Assembly: GCA_040217815.1 (NCBI GenBank)
Contig: JBEHWI010000011.1
Location: 31,725-95,724 of the forward strand
From: UBA5314 sp040217815
Lineage (GTDB): Bacteria; Bacillota; Syntrophomonadia; Syntrophomonadales; Syntrophomonadaceae
Direction of reading: 5' to 3'
Length of the DNA stretch: 64,000 nt
Each line of letters starts with the position of its first letter. The first letter of the stretch is position 1. Below, in pieces: positions 17,376-24,735 of this stretch. The notes beneath the pieces are model-generated. The model had not been told where the DNA came from, did not search any database, and saw only the letters and a program-made list of their open reading frames with translations. Made by a program: the position numbers and the translations under genes.

Positions 17376-17981
17376 TTACAATCCGTCCGGCAAATTGCAG
17401 TAAAGAGCTGCGCAATCCGAACTCTGCTTTAAGGCATTTATGGTTTGGGCGTTGGGCTCTTTATAGATGACCGGAAAGTTCTTTTCGTTATATTCCTTCC
17501 TAATGGGGAAAGCCAGCTTTTCCTCATATATCGAAAACTGAGCATTGACGCCCTCCTTATTTCCCCGGGCATCCAGCCTTATCCAGCGCTTTAGCGTTTG
17601 CAGGTAAACCGCATTTAAGGCATGAATGCAGTAGCCGGTATCGGGCGTATCGCCCAGGGTAAGCAGCTGATAACAGAAGCCGGTGGGTATGCCCCTGCTT
17701 CTTAAAATGGCGGCCAGCAAGTTCGACTTTGCATAACAAATGCCATGCGCATGGTAAAGAACTTCCGATGCTCGGCAGGTAACCCGGGAGCTCTGAATAT
17801 CAAAGGAATGGGCGATTTTGTCGCGCACGAACTCAAAGGCTGTCTGCACGGTTTCTATTTCATTTGATGGCGCAGAGAATAGCTCATTCACCTTTTCCAC
17901 AATCAAAGGATGACTGTAATCAACCAGATCCAGTTCGAGCAGATAATCCTGAAGGTTATGAGATTCACATACCAATTGCAT
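17376..17981 (-). CDS. Transglutaminase-like superfamily protein
   Basis: A 201-residue protein with the transglutaminase/cysteine-protease-like triad: Cys in GICYAKSNLLAAILRSRGIP, His in YCIHALNAVYL, Asp in WIRLDARGNKEG. No signal peptide, so it acts in the cytosol. AGGTGG lies 7 nt before ATG 17981; an in-frame TTG two codons earlier (17987) is less likely. Substrate unknown; many relatives are peptidases or amidases. It is monocistronic, with a hairpin-bounded neighbour upstream. Confidence 0.8.
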   Translation of the reverse strand: MQLVCESHNLQDYLLELDLVDYSHPLIVEKVNELFSAPSNEIETVQTAFEFVRDKIAHSFDIQSSRVTCRASEVLYHAHGICYAKSNLLAAILRSRGIPTGFCYQLLTLGDTPDTGYCIHALNAVYLQTLKRWIRLDARGNKEGVNAQFSIYEEKLAFPIRKEYNEKNFPVIYKEPNAQTINALKQSSDCAALYCNLPDGL

Positions 17982-18102
17982 ACCCAAACCACCTGCCTAA
18001 ATGCATAAAAATACGTAATGATGTATAAATATAGTATCATGCTCGCAGCCATATGGCCAATACTTTTCCGCCAGGGGATTGAGTGTGGGCAGCTCAAGGA
18101 AA

Positions 18103-18130
18103 GAGCATCTTCCAGGCGTGGAAGATGCTC
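18103..18130 (-). terminator. Hairpin, probable terminator (minus strand)
   Basis: Perfect 12-bp inverted repeat GAGCATCTTCCA / TGGAAGATGCTC with a GGCG loop. On the minus strand TTTCCTTGAG follows, a weak T-tract. It lies 52 bp beyond the stop of the Com-like gene and probably ends that transcript. Confidence 0.6.
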
Positions 18131-18181
18131 CAAATTATATGGGGACTTCTAGAAGGTTATACGGAACCTGGGGCCGGTTAT

Positions 18182-18376
18182 TCAGGCCTTTGAATTGACC
18201 AGGGGCAACTCCTTGGTGGAGGCCCGGATATTATGGTGGGGGCTCCCATCTTCTTCCTGGATTTCGCTGCTGAAATTATACAGATGAACCTGGCCGCAGC
18301 GGGGACATTTTATCTCAGCAATTCCATGCAACAGCCCAACCAGTCTGTTGCATCTCGGGCATCGGCACTGAAACAT
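18182..18376 (-). CDS. Com-like zinc-finger protein
   Basis: A 64-residue protein resembling the Mu Com family (PF10122): two CPRC knuckles (RCPRCNRLVG and EIKCPRCGQVHLYNF) in the first 35 residues, predicted to bind one zinc, then an acidic disordered tail. Mu Com is a translational activator that binds mRNA; bacterial homologues are uncharacterised. The ribosome site GGGGGGAGGAG is very strong (9 nt before ATG 18376). The gene is preceded by a sigma-54 promoter at 18512-18528 and ends at a hairpin at 18103-18130, so it is a one-gene sigma-54 unit next to a sigma-54 activator gene. Confidence 0.75.
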   Translation of the reverse strand: MFQCRCPRCNRLVGLLHGIAEIKCPRCGQVHLYNFSSEIQEEDGSPHHNIRASTKELPLVNSKA

Positions 18377-18511
18377 AATGATACTCCTCCCCCCTATTTA
18401 GCGACACCTCCTCAGGCATCACTAAAATCTGTCTCTCTAACCTATGGATTTCACGACTGTTTGAGAATGAAGCCCTGTTTTTAAAAACCTGTAGGATTAT
18501 CTATTTAATAG

Positions 18512-18528
18512 AGCAATTATCATGCCAA
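18512..18528 (-). promoter_or_regulatory. Sigma-54 (-24/-12) promoter for the Com-like gene
   Basis: On the minus strand: TTGGCAT-GATAA-TTGCT, with GG and GC exactly 10 nt apart as required for RpoN. It points at the Com-like gene, whose start is about 135 bp downstream. Two symmetric sites lie about 100 and 220 bp upstream, the usual distance for enhancer-binding proteins. Confidence 0.8.
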
Positions 18529-18620
18529 CCGCACCAGGGGGATGGCTTTTTAAAATCGAGGCCTATTTTACGGCATTTTACCGTTTGGCTTTAGACAGTA
18601 TAAATAAGACTGATTAAAAA

Positions 18621-18642
18621 CTTGTTGAGACTTTGCAGCAAG
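18621..18642. promoter_or_regulatory. Candidate enhancer site 1 for the sigma-54 activator
   Basis: Half-sites CTTGTTGAGA and TTGCAGCAAG separated by 2 bp (10+2+10). It lies about 100 bp upstream of the sigma-54 promoter at 18512-18528 and shares its design with the sites at 18741, 21231 and 21378. Confidence 0.6.
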
Positions 18643-18740
18643 TTATGATGATGGTTTTTTACTACCGTCTTTTGCAAACTTAAAATTATCTTAGAAAAAA
18701 GGGGAATAGTGCCTCCCGGACAGGGTTTGTTTCATACGGT

Positions 18741-18762
18741 TTTGATGCAGTTTCTCAACAAG
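18741..18762. promoter_or_regulatory. Candidate enhancer site 2 for the sigma-54 activator
   Basis: Half-sites TTTGATGCAG and TCTCAACAAG separated by TT (10+2+10). It lies about 25 bp past the stop of the activator gene and about 220 bp upstream of the Com-like gene's promoter. Confidence 0.6.
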
Positions 18763-18788
18763 ATTTGGGGTTGCTTGGAGATTTGAAT

Positions 18789-20885
18789 TTAATCCTGGGC
18801 CAGCCTGGTGACGTTGTATTTGGCTGCTTTTCTCACTATCGTAGCCGCGTCAACCTTCAGTTCTCCGGCCATCTGCCGGGTGGTGCGGTATTTGGCAAAG
18901 GCTTTTTCGATGAGCTGTTTTTCCACGCTTTCCACCGCTGTCTTCAGCGGTATAATGCCCGAAACCAGCACGTAGGCCGAGTTGTTGCCCACCGCGCTGC
19001 GGATGTGTACTGGCAGTTCTTCCTCGGTAATGCTGTCGTGCGGGGTTATGACGATCAGCCTTTCCACCAGGTTTTCCAGCTCCCGGATGTTGCCCGGCCA
19101 GTTGTACTCCATAAACAGGTCCACCACCCCCGGGCTTATTGTCTTGCTCATGCGGTATTTCTTATTGAAAATCTGTATGAAATGAGCGACCAGGGCGGGG
19201 ATGTCTTCCTTCCTTTCCCGCAGGGGGGGAGTGTGGATGGGAACCACGTTCAACCGGTAATACAGGTCTTCCCGGAATTGTTTGTTTCGGACCATTTCCA
19301 TAAGGTCCCGGTTGGTTGCGGCAATAATGCGGACATCGACGCTTTTGTAGCCTTCTCCACCCACCCGGATAAATTCCTTGCTCTGCAAAAAGCGGAGGAG
19401 CTTTACCTGCAAATTCAATGGCATTTCACCGATCTCGTCCAGGAAGAGGGTTCCCTCGCTGGCCAGTTCAATGTAGCCTACTTTGCCTTCTTTTCTCGCT
19501 CCGGTGAAGGCGCCCCGGTCGTAGCCGAACAGCTCTGACTCCATGAGATTCTCGGGGATGGCTCCGCAGTTGACCTTTATAAGCGGCTTATCCTGCCGTT
19601 CGCTGTTGCTGTGCATGATTTCCGCGATCAGTTCTTTGCCGGTTCCCGATTCACCGGTTATCAATATGGTGGAATCGACCGACGCCAGGCGGATGACCGT
19701 GTCGACCATTTTCCTCATCTGGGCGGAGCTGACCACCATCTTTTCGCTGCTGGTCATTTTCAAGGAGCGGAGTTGGCTTTCATAGTGCTGGCTCAAGCCC
19801 TGGACCTGTTCCAGCTTCTGCCTCAACATGTTCAGTTCGGTCAAATCCCTGACATTGCATACCACCCGAATGATCTCGCCATTGGTGTCAAATATAGGGT
19901 TTCCGGTGGTCAGGGTGATCTTGCCGGTCTTGCTTTCCTGAACCAGGGTGATGGGCTTCTTTTCCTCCAGGACATGAAAGGTGACCGGTTCGGAGATAAT
20001 TCCGTCCCGTCTTATGTCTTCCACAGTCCGTCCCAGGTACTCGTGGGCGTTGATGCCGGTCAACTGTTCAAAGGCCTTGTTGTATCTCAAAACTACGCCT
20101 TTCCCATCAGAGATGAACAAACCGTCAAAGGATGAATTGACTATGGCGTGGAGCTCTTCATTCAACTCTTTGACGTATTGCAGCTCCCGGGATATCTTGT
20201 CAAGGTCCGATATATCCTGAAACACGGCTACCGCACCGGTGATCTTGCCGTCCTTTTTAATGGGGGAGCGGTTGGATACATACCAGGAGCCCCTCAATAT
20301 TACCTTCTGCATGGGTTCGGCTTCGCCGGTTTTGACCACGTCGATCATGTTGCTTTCCGGGAAGACGTCTCTGATGTTGCGCCCCATGACATCCTCCGCC
20401 TTCTCACAAAAGACCTGTTCAGCCGCCCGGTTAAAAACCTTTATCATCCCCGTTTCATCGATGGAGACGATCATATTGTGGGTGGAATTAATGATGGTGT
20501 CCAGTTCCAGGGAAATGGCGTTGTAGGAGTTGAAAAAGGCTTTGGCAATGTCCTCGCGGGTGACCATACCCACCAGCCGGCCGCTGTCGTCGATTACGGG
20601 AAGCGCCCGCAGGGTTGAAGCGGTAGCCTGTCCGAACTCGTCGTCGGGATGACTGGGTGCAATATCCCGGTTCATTAACTCACCGATGGGAGCATTCAGG
20701 TCCTTTCCCTCAGTAAGGTACTGGTAAATGTGATTATTGGTAAACAACCCTACCAGATGGCCGTTTTCATCAATGACTGGCGCGGCGTCAACGTTTTGCT
20801 CCATAAAAATGGTGATGGCCTCGTGTATAGCTTGCCGTGGATTTAAGGTTGCCGGCTCCAGAGTCATGATCTCTCGTATTTTCAT
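18789..20885 (-). CDS. Sigma-54-dependent transcriptional activator with CBS and PAS domains
   Basis: A 698-residue enhancer-binding protein. Domains in order: a CBS pair (about 5-125; sensors of adenosine nucleotides in other proteins), PAS (about 130-235), a second PAS (about 245-355), AAA+ (about 380-610) with Walker A GESGTGKE, the sigma-54 contact loop GAFTGA and an arginine-finger region, and a C-terminal HTH (about 655-698) with TRQMAGELKVDAATIVRKA. It hydrolyses ATP to open RpoN promoters. No receiver domain is present, so it is probably controlled directly by ligands. A sigma-54 promoter and symmetric sites lie upstream of its own gene, which predicts autoactivation. ATG 20885. Confidence 0.92.
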   Translation of the reverse strand: MKIREIMTLEPATLNPRQAIHEAITIFMEQNVDAAPVIDENGHLVGLFTNNHIYQYLTEGKDLNAPIGELMNRDIAPSHPDDEFGQATASTLRALPVIDDSGRLVGMVTREDIAKAFFNSYNAISLELDTIINSTHNMIVSIDETGMIKVFNRAAEQVFCEKAEDVMGRNIRDVFPESNMIDVVKTGEAEPMQKVILRGSWYVSNRSPIKKDGKITGAVAVFQDISDLDKISRELQYVKELNEELHAIVNSSFDGLFISDGKGVVLRYNKAFEQLTGINAHEYLGRTVEDIRRDGIISEPVTFHVLEEKKPITLVQESKTGKITLTTGNPIFDTNGEIIRVVCNVRDLTELNMLRQKLEQVQGLSQHYESQLRSLKMTSSEKMVVSSAQMRKMVDTVIRLASVDSTILITGESGTGKELIAEIMHSNSERQDKPLIKVNCGAIPENLMESELFGYDRGAFTGARKEGKVGYIELASEGTLFLDEIGEMPLNLQVKLLRFLQSKEFIRVGGEGYKSVDVRIIAATNRDLMEMVRNKQFREDLYYRLNVVPIHTPPLRERKEDIPALVAHFIQIFNKKYRMSKTISPGVVDLFMEYNWPGNIRELENLVERLIVITPHDSITEEELPVHIRSAVGNNSAYVLVSGIIPLKTAVESVEKQLIEKAFAKYRTTRQMAGELKVDAATIVRKAAKYNVTRLAQD

Positions 20886-21100
20886 TGCCTCACTCCCTAT
20901 CTATTAGCAATGGGAACAACACACTTCCAATGCCATGCCGATCCTGTTACAGGTCATTTGAGGTTCAAATGGTAAGTAAAGACGCCGTGTGGAATAACGA
21001 TGGGCTGCAGAATAGAACTATCAAATGAGTGGGACGGCTCTGTTCATAGATTACATGCCGATCTGGTAGAGATTCATTGTGGTCCTTACTATTAAATACA

Positions 21101-21117
21101 CGCAACTTTTGTGCCAG
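21101..21117 (-). promoter_or_regulatory. Sigma-54 promoter for the activator gene
   Basis: On the minus strand: TGGCAC-AAAAG-TTGCG, a near-consensus RpoN promoter (GG and GC 10 nt apart). It is about 215 bp before the activator's ATG and points at it. Symmetric sites at 21178-21252 and 21358-21399 lie 60-300 bp upstream of this promoter. Confidence 0.8.
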
Positions 21118-21177
21118 GATTTAACGAAAGACGCAATTTACAGATACACAGACCTTAAACGGATGTCATCGGTTCAG

Positions 21178-21252
21178 TTTGTTGAGAAGCTTTGTTCCGT
21201 TATTATAATGTTTGTTGCAATAGTACAGCAGTTGTTGAGATTTCTCAACAAA
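21178..21252. promoter_or_regulatory. Cluster of candidate enhancer sites
   Basis: Half-site TTTGTTGAGA at 21178, a degenerate dyad starting TTTGTTGCAA at 21211, and a near-perfect dyad at 21231-21252 (GTTGTTGAGA and TCTCAACAAA, spaced by TT). Spacing of neighbouring sites suits cooperative binding of an AAA+ activator. Confidence 0.6.
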
Positions 21253-21357
21253 ATCGCCTCGAATAGTATTACCTATATTTCGCCACTTTTTTGCATTCCG
21301 ATCATAAAAAACGACGTTCAATCACCCTGGGGTATTTAAGTGATTATACAGATGGAG

Positions 21358-21399
21358 TTTGTTGCAGAACTTCGCATCTTGCTGCGGAACTGCAACAAA
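21358..21399. promoter_or_regulatory. Second cluster of candidate enhancer sites
   Basis: Half-site TTTGTTGCAG (21358-21367) and a full dyad CTTGCTGCGG / CTGCAACAAA with a 2-bp centre (21378-21399). Same design as the other sites; GCAG variants replace GAGA in the inner part. Confidence 0.55.
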
Positions 21400-21497
21400 C
21401 TTGTTTTAGAAAGACGACCCTGGTGGCAAATTTGAAAACACCTGAATAATCTAGTAGTAGGAATCATCTGGTTGAGGCAGACAGGTGGTGACAGGTA

Positions 21498-21629
21498 ATG
21501 TTCAGGCGCTTAATGTGCTGGCTGTTGGGGCATGAGATGTTTCCCCACCTTGACCGGAATGCAGCTCAAATTGACTATTACTTCTGCAGCCGATGCGGGT
21601 TCAGGGAGCAGGTGCATCAGGCAAAGTAG
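21498..21629 (+). CDS. Putative 43-residue zinc-ribbon-like small protein
   Basis: An open frame ATG 21498 to TAG 21627 with protein-like content: a hydrophobic N-terminus with Cys and GH (LMCWLLGHEMFPH) and a C-terminal knuckle YYFCSRCGFRE. The C..GH...CxxC layout recalls small phage or plasmid DUF1660-type zinc proteins. The ribosome site is GGTGGTG (21485-21491), moderate. A weak -24/-12-like sequence (TGGTGG-CAAAT-TTGAA, with GA instead of GC) lies at 21421-21436 just after the second enhancer cluster. Real gene likely but not certain. Confidence 0.45.
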   Translation: MFRRLMCWLLGHEMFPHLDRNAAQIDYYFCSRCGFREQVHQAK

Positions 21630-21900
21630 CCGCCAGCAGGAGGAGCCCCCGAGTACAGAGTCGCTTGCTATCCAGAGGGACAAGACCATATCCTTAAAAA
21701 ATAAAGGCCAGTGTGCGGTCATATTACATTACAATATGTAACGAAACATAGACCGGGTGTAAATATATAATGACTTTAAATGATAATGGGAAGGGTTTTA
21801 TATAGCATAGGGCTTGCGCTTATATTGGACCGGCGGAAATTTTCTGCACGGTACTTTTATTTGCGGTACAGTGACTACTAATAGATTTGGGAATTTTTAC
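21630..21900. other. Intergenic region
   Basis: No gene is supported here. Opposing short frames across 21510-21741 have poor composition and no ribosome site, apart from the 43-residue ORF already listed. Confidence 0.4.
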
Positions 21901-21930
21901 TTGAACTAAGCACTATGCATGTAGTATATA
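21901..21930 (+). promoter_or_regulatory. Sigma-A promoter for padR-ackA
   Basis: TTGAAC (21901-21906), 18-bp spacer containing ATGCAT, TATATA (21925-21930), 40 bp before the PadR start codon. The palindromic ATGCATGT in the spacer could be an autoregulatory PadR contact, but this is a guess. Confidence 0.5.
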
Positions 21931-21970
21931 TATAAGTATTAAATATATTATTATAGGCGGCGGTGATATA

Positions 21971-22519
21971 GTGGCCAAGATGAATAGAACGAAATATGCA
22001 ATTCTAGGCGTTTTAAATGAAAGACCGGCATCCGGGTATGATGTTAAAAAATTCTGTGACAATATAGCGTATTTCTGGAACGAAAACTACAGCCACATCT
22101 ACCCGGTCCTCAAACAGATGGAGGAGGAGGGGCTGGTTACCAAAAAAACTGAACAAACTGAGGGAAGGCCGCCTCGAAACGTTTTCTCCATTACCCCGGA
22201 GGGAAGAGAAGAGTTCGTAAAATGGCTGATGCTTCCCGTGGAACCTAATATTCTACGGGCAGAAATTTTGCTTAAATTACTGTTTTCCAACAATATACCG
22301 GTTGACAACATGGTAGAAAAGCTGGAAAACAAAGTTGAGGAACAGAAGCGGATCAGGAATTATTTGGATAACGCAGAAGAAGAGATAAAAGAACTGATTA
22401 AGACGGAGAGAAAACGCAAGTCATGGCTGTCGGTTATCAAATGGGGTAAGACCATATCTGATGCTACCATAGGATGGTGCGAGGAGACTATTCAAGTATT
22501 AAAGGAAGATGAGGAATAG
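21971..22519 (+). CDS. PadR family transcriptional regulator
   Basis: A 182-residue regulator with the PadR winged-helix at the N-terminus: YAILGVLNERPASGYDVKKF, then SHIYPVLKQMEEEGLV and the wing RPPRNVFSITPEGREEF. The C-terminal half is a long coiled-coil dimerisation region (VEEQKRIRNYLDNAEEEIKE). PadR proteins repress genes for stress or phenolic-acid responses and often their own. GTG 21971 follows GGCGGCGGTGA. Acetate kinase begins 55 bp after its stop, suggesting an operon. Confidence 0.88.
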   Translation: MAKMNRTKYAILGVLNERPASGYDVKKFCDNIAYFWNENYSHIYPVLKQMEEEGLVTKKTEQTEGRPPRNVFSITPEGREEFVKWLMLPVEPNILRAEILLKLLFSNNIPVDNMVEKLENKVEEQKRIRNYLDNAEEEIKELIKTERKRKSWLSVIKWGKTISDATIGWCEETIQVLKEDEE

Positions 22520-22574
22520 AATTATCCTGCATCCAGGTAAATAGTAATAACAACCATCGATAGGGGGATTGAAC

Positions 22575-23795
22575 ATGAGTTTTAATGTTTTAGTAGTCAA
22601 CTGCGGGAGTTCTTCTATCAAGTACCAGGTTTTCGATATGGATGAGGAGCGGGTACTGGCGCGCGGGTTGATGGATAGAGTAGGCATTCCCAACACGGTG
22701 CTAACTCATGAACCTGAAGGTAGAGATGATAAGGTAGTTATCCGGAAAGATATAGCGGATCATACCGAAGGCATGAAACTGGTTATCGAAACGATAACCA
22801 ATGCGGAGTACGGGGTGATAAAAGACCTGGCGGAAATCAAAGCGGTTGGCCATCGGGTGGTGCACGGGGCTGATTACTTTGCGGAATCAGTGCTTATTAG
22901 CGATGAAGTCAAACGGGCCATCTCTGATTGCTACGATATAGCGCCTTTACATAACCCTCCCAACATGATGGGTATTGAGGCCTGCCAGGGCATAATGCCC
23001 CGGGTGCCTCAGGTGGCAGTATTCGATACGGCTTTTCATCAGACTATGAAGCCCGATCACTACATGTACGCTCTGCCCTACGAATTGTTTGAGAAGTATA
23101 AAGTCCGCCGTTATGGCTTTCATGGCACCTCTCACTATTATGTAAGCCAGCGCGCCGCCGTTATGCTGGGTAAACCGGTTGAAGACACTAAAATGATCAC
23201 CCTTCACCTGGGCAATGGAGCAAGTGTTGCAGCCGTTAAAGGGGGAGAAGTTGTTGAAACGTCGATGGGCTATACCCCTTTGGAAGGCCTGGTTATGGGC
23301 ACTCGTTGCGGCGATATCGATCCCTATATTGTTATTCTGATCATGGAAAAGTTAAACTTAACTTCTTCCCAGGCCAATGACTATTTAAACAAGAAAAGCG
23401 GGGCATTGGGGTTATCGGGGGTTAGCAATGACTTTCGCGATATAAGCGAAGCGGCCCGGGGCGGCAACCCGCGCGCCCAATTGACCCTGCAGGTCTATGT
23501 CAATAAAGTAAAGGCCTACATCGGAGCCTATATGGCGATGCTCAACGGGTGTGATGGCATCGTTTTTACAGCTGGGCTGGGAGAGAATGCGGTTAATATA
23601 CGGGAGATGATCTGCCAGGACATGGATTACCTGGGGATCAAACTGAACAATGAAAAAAACCAGGTGCGGGGCAAAGAGATCAATATAGCTGCAGATGATT
23701 CCAAAGTCAACCTTTTTATAATTCCAACTAATGAAGAACTGGTTATTGCGCGCGATACCTACGACATCGTCAAGGGTGGGCAAAAACCAGCCTGA
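22575..23795 (+). CDS. ackA: Acetate kinase
   Basis: A 406-residue acetate kinase, which makes ATP from acetyl phosphate; in a syntroph this is a main substrate-level phosphorylation step. Signatures: VLVVNCGSSSIKYQV, the catalytic-region RRYGFHGTSHYYV, HLGNGASVAAVKGG, YTPLEGLVMGTRCGDIDP and FTAGLGENA. GGGGG (22563-22567) is 7 nt before ATG 22575, which gives the standard family N-terminus; a TTG at 22569 is in frame but less likely. No pta lies next to it. It is downstream of a PadR regulator gene, probably in one transcript. Confidence 0.96.
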   Translation: MSFNVLVVNCGSSSIKYQVFDMDEERVLARGLMDRVGIPNTVLTHEPEGRDDKVVIRKDIADHTEGMKLVIETITNAEYGVIKDLAEIKAVGHRVVHGADYFAESVLISDEVKRAISDCYDIAPLHNPPNMMGIEACQGIMPRVPQVAVFDTAFHQTMKPDHYMYALPYELFEKYKVRRYGFHGTSHYYVSQRAAVMLGKPVEDTKMITLHLGNGASVAAVKGGEVVETSMGYTPLEGLVMGTRCGDIDPYIVILIMEKLNLTSSQANDYLNKKSGALGLSGVSNDFRDISEAARGGNPRAQLTLQVYVNKVKAYIGAYMAMLNGCDGIVFTAGLGENAVNIREMICQDMDYLGIKLNNEKNQVRGKEINIAADDSKVNLFIIPTNEELVIARDTYDIVKGGQKPA

Positions 23796-23829
23796 AGCAG
23801 AATAACAGGCTTTTAGGGAGGTGTTCTAA

Positions 23830-24735
23830 TTGCAAAACCGTGGCAAAACCGCTTTTATGACTGCATATCTGCGCGGCTTTCACTCCCTGCACGATGACCC
23901 CAAAATATTGGACGACGCTCTGGCCTTCAAGCTGCTCCCCGATGAGGTGCGGCAGGGAATTGAAAGGCACCTGGCCGGAACATCGTCCCAAATGGCATCG
24001 GGAGATGTTGAAAAAACCAGCGATTTTGATGCTGCTTTAGGCTTGGGAGTGCGCGTGATGGCCGGGCCTATTCTGGCCCGGGCACGATATGTGGAAGACC
24101 GGTTGGAGGAAGCGGTAGGCAAAGGAGTAAGCCAGTACGTTATATTGGGCGCCGGGCTCGACACTTTTGCCTTTCGCCGCCGCGATTTGGCGGACCGGGT
24201 GCGGGTATTCGAGCTGGATCTTCCCGTTATGCAGGATACGAAAATAATGCTGCTGGCCCGGGCAGGCCTTTTTCAACCGGATTACTTGACCTTTGTGCCG
24301 GTGGATCTTGGCGAGGTAAGTCTTGTACAGGCCCTGGCCGGCTCAGATTATGATCCCGGGCGCAAGACGTTTTTCAGTTGGACCGGAGTCACCCATTACC
24401 TGCCAGTGGAAGCCATACATAACACTTTAAGAAGTATTGCCGGCATGTCAGTCAGCGGCAGCGAAGTCGTGTTTGATTACTGGGATAAATCGGCTTTCGA
24501 CCCAGAAAAAGCTTCGAACCGGGTTAAATCCTTAATAGCCAGTACGCGAAGCATAGGCGAACCGATCATCACGGGTTTAGATTCCGGGGCACTGGAAGCC
24601 GAACTGTCCGATCTGGGGCTGTGGCTTATTGAAAACCTGGGGCCGGATGAGATAAAGCAGAAATATTTGAGCTCATGCGGCGGGGGGTACTCGGCCAGTG
24701 AACACGTCCATTTGGCTCGTGCTGTAGTCAAATAG
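23830..24735 (+). CDS. Class I SAM-dependent methyltransferase (PPM1/LCMT-like)
   Basis: A 301-residue methyltransferase of the leucine-carboxyl-methyltransferase-like family. SAM motif I is YVILGAGLDTFAFRRRD; VFELDLPVMQDTK follows; FFSWTGVTHYLPVEAIH is the family-typical motif post II. The substrate is unknown (many relatives methylate small carboxylates or natural products). TTG 23830 has GGGAGG at 8 nt. Its 3' end overlaps by 8 bp the 3' end of the convergent histidine kinase gene. Confidence 0.82.
   Translation: MQNRGKTAFMTAYLRGFHSLHDDPKILDDALAFKLLPDEVRQGIERHLAGTSSQMASGDVEKTSDFDAALGLGVRVMAGPILARARYVEDRLEEAVGKGVSQYVILGAGLDTFAFRRRDLADRVRVFELDLPVMQDTKIMLLARAGLFQPDYLTFVPVDLGEVSLVQALAGSDYDPGRKTFFSWTGVTHYLPVEAIHNTLRSIAGMSVSGSEVVFDYWDKSAFDPEKASNRVKSLIASTRSIGEPIITGLDSGALEAELSDLGLWLIENLGPDEIKQKYLSSCGGGYSASEHVHLARAVVK

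Noticed and set aside
18765..19538. Long open frame on the plus strand
   Set aside because: Antisense to the sigma-54 activator; composition follows the third-codon bias of the real gene and there is no ribosome site.
21079..21339. 86-codon plus-strand frame
   Set aside because: It runs over the sigma-54 promoter and enhancer sites, has no ribosome site, and does not resemble a protein.
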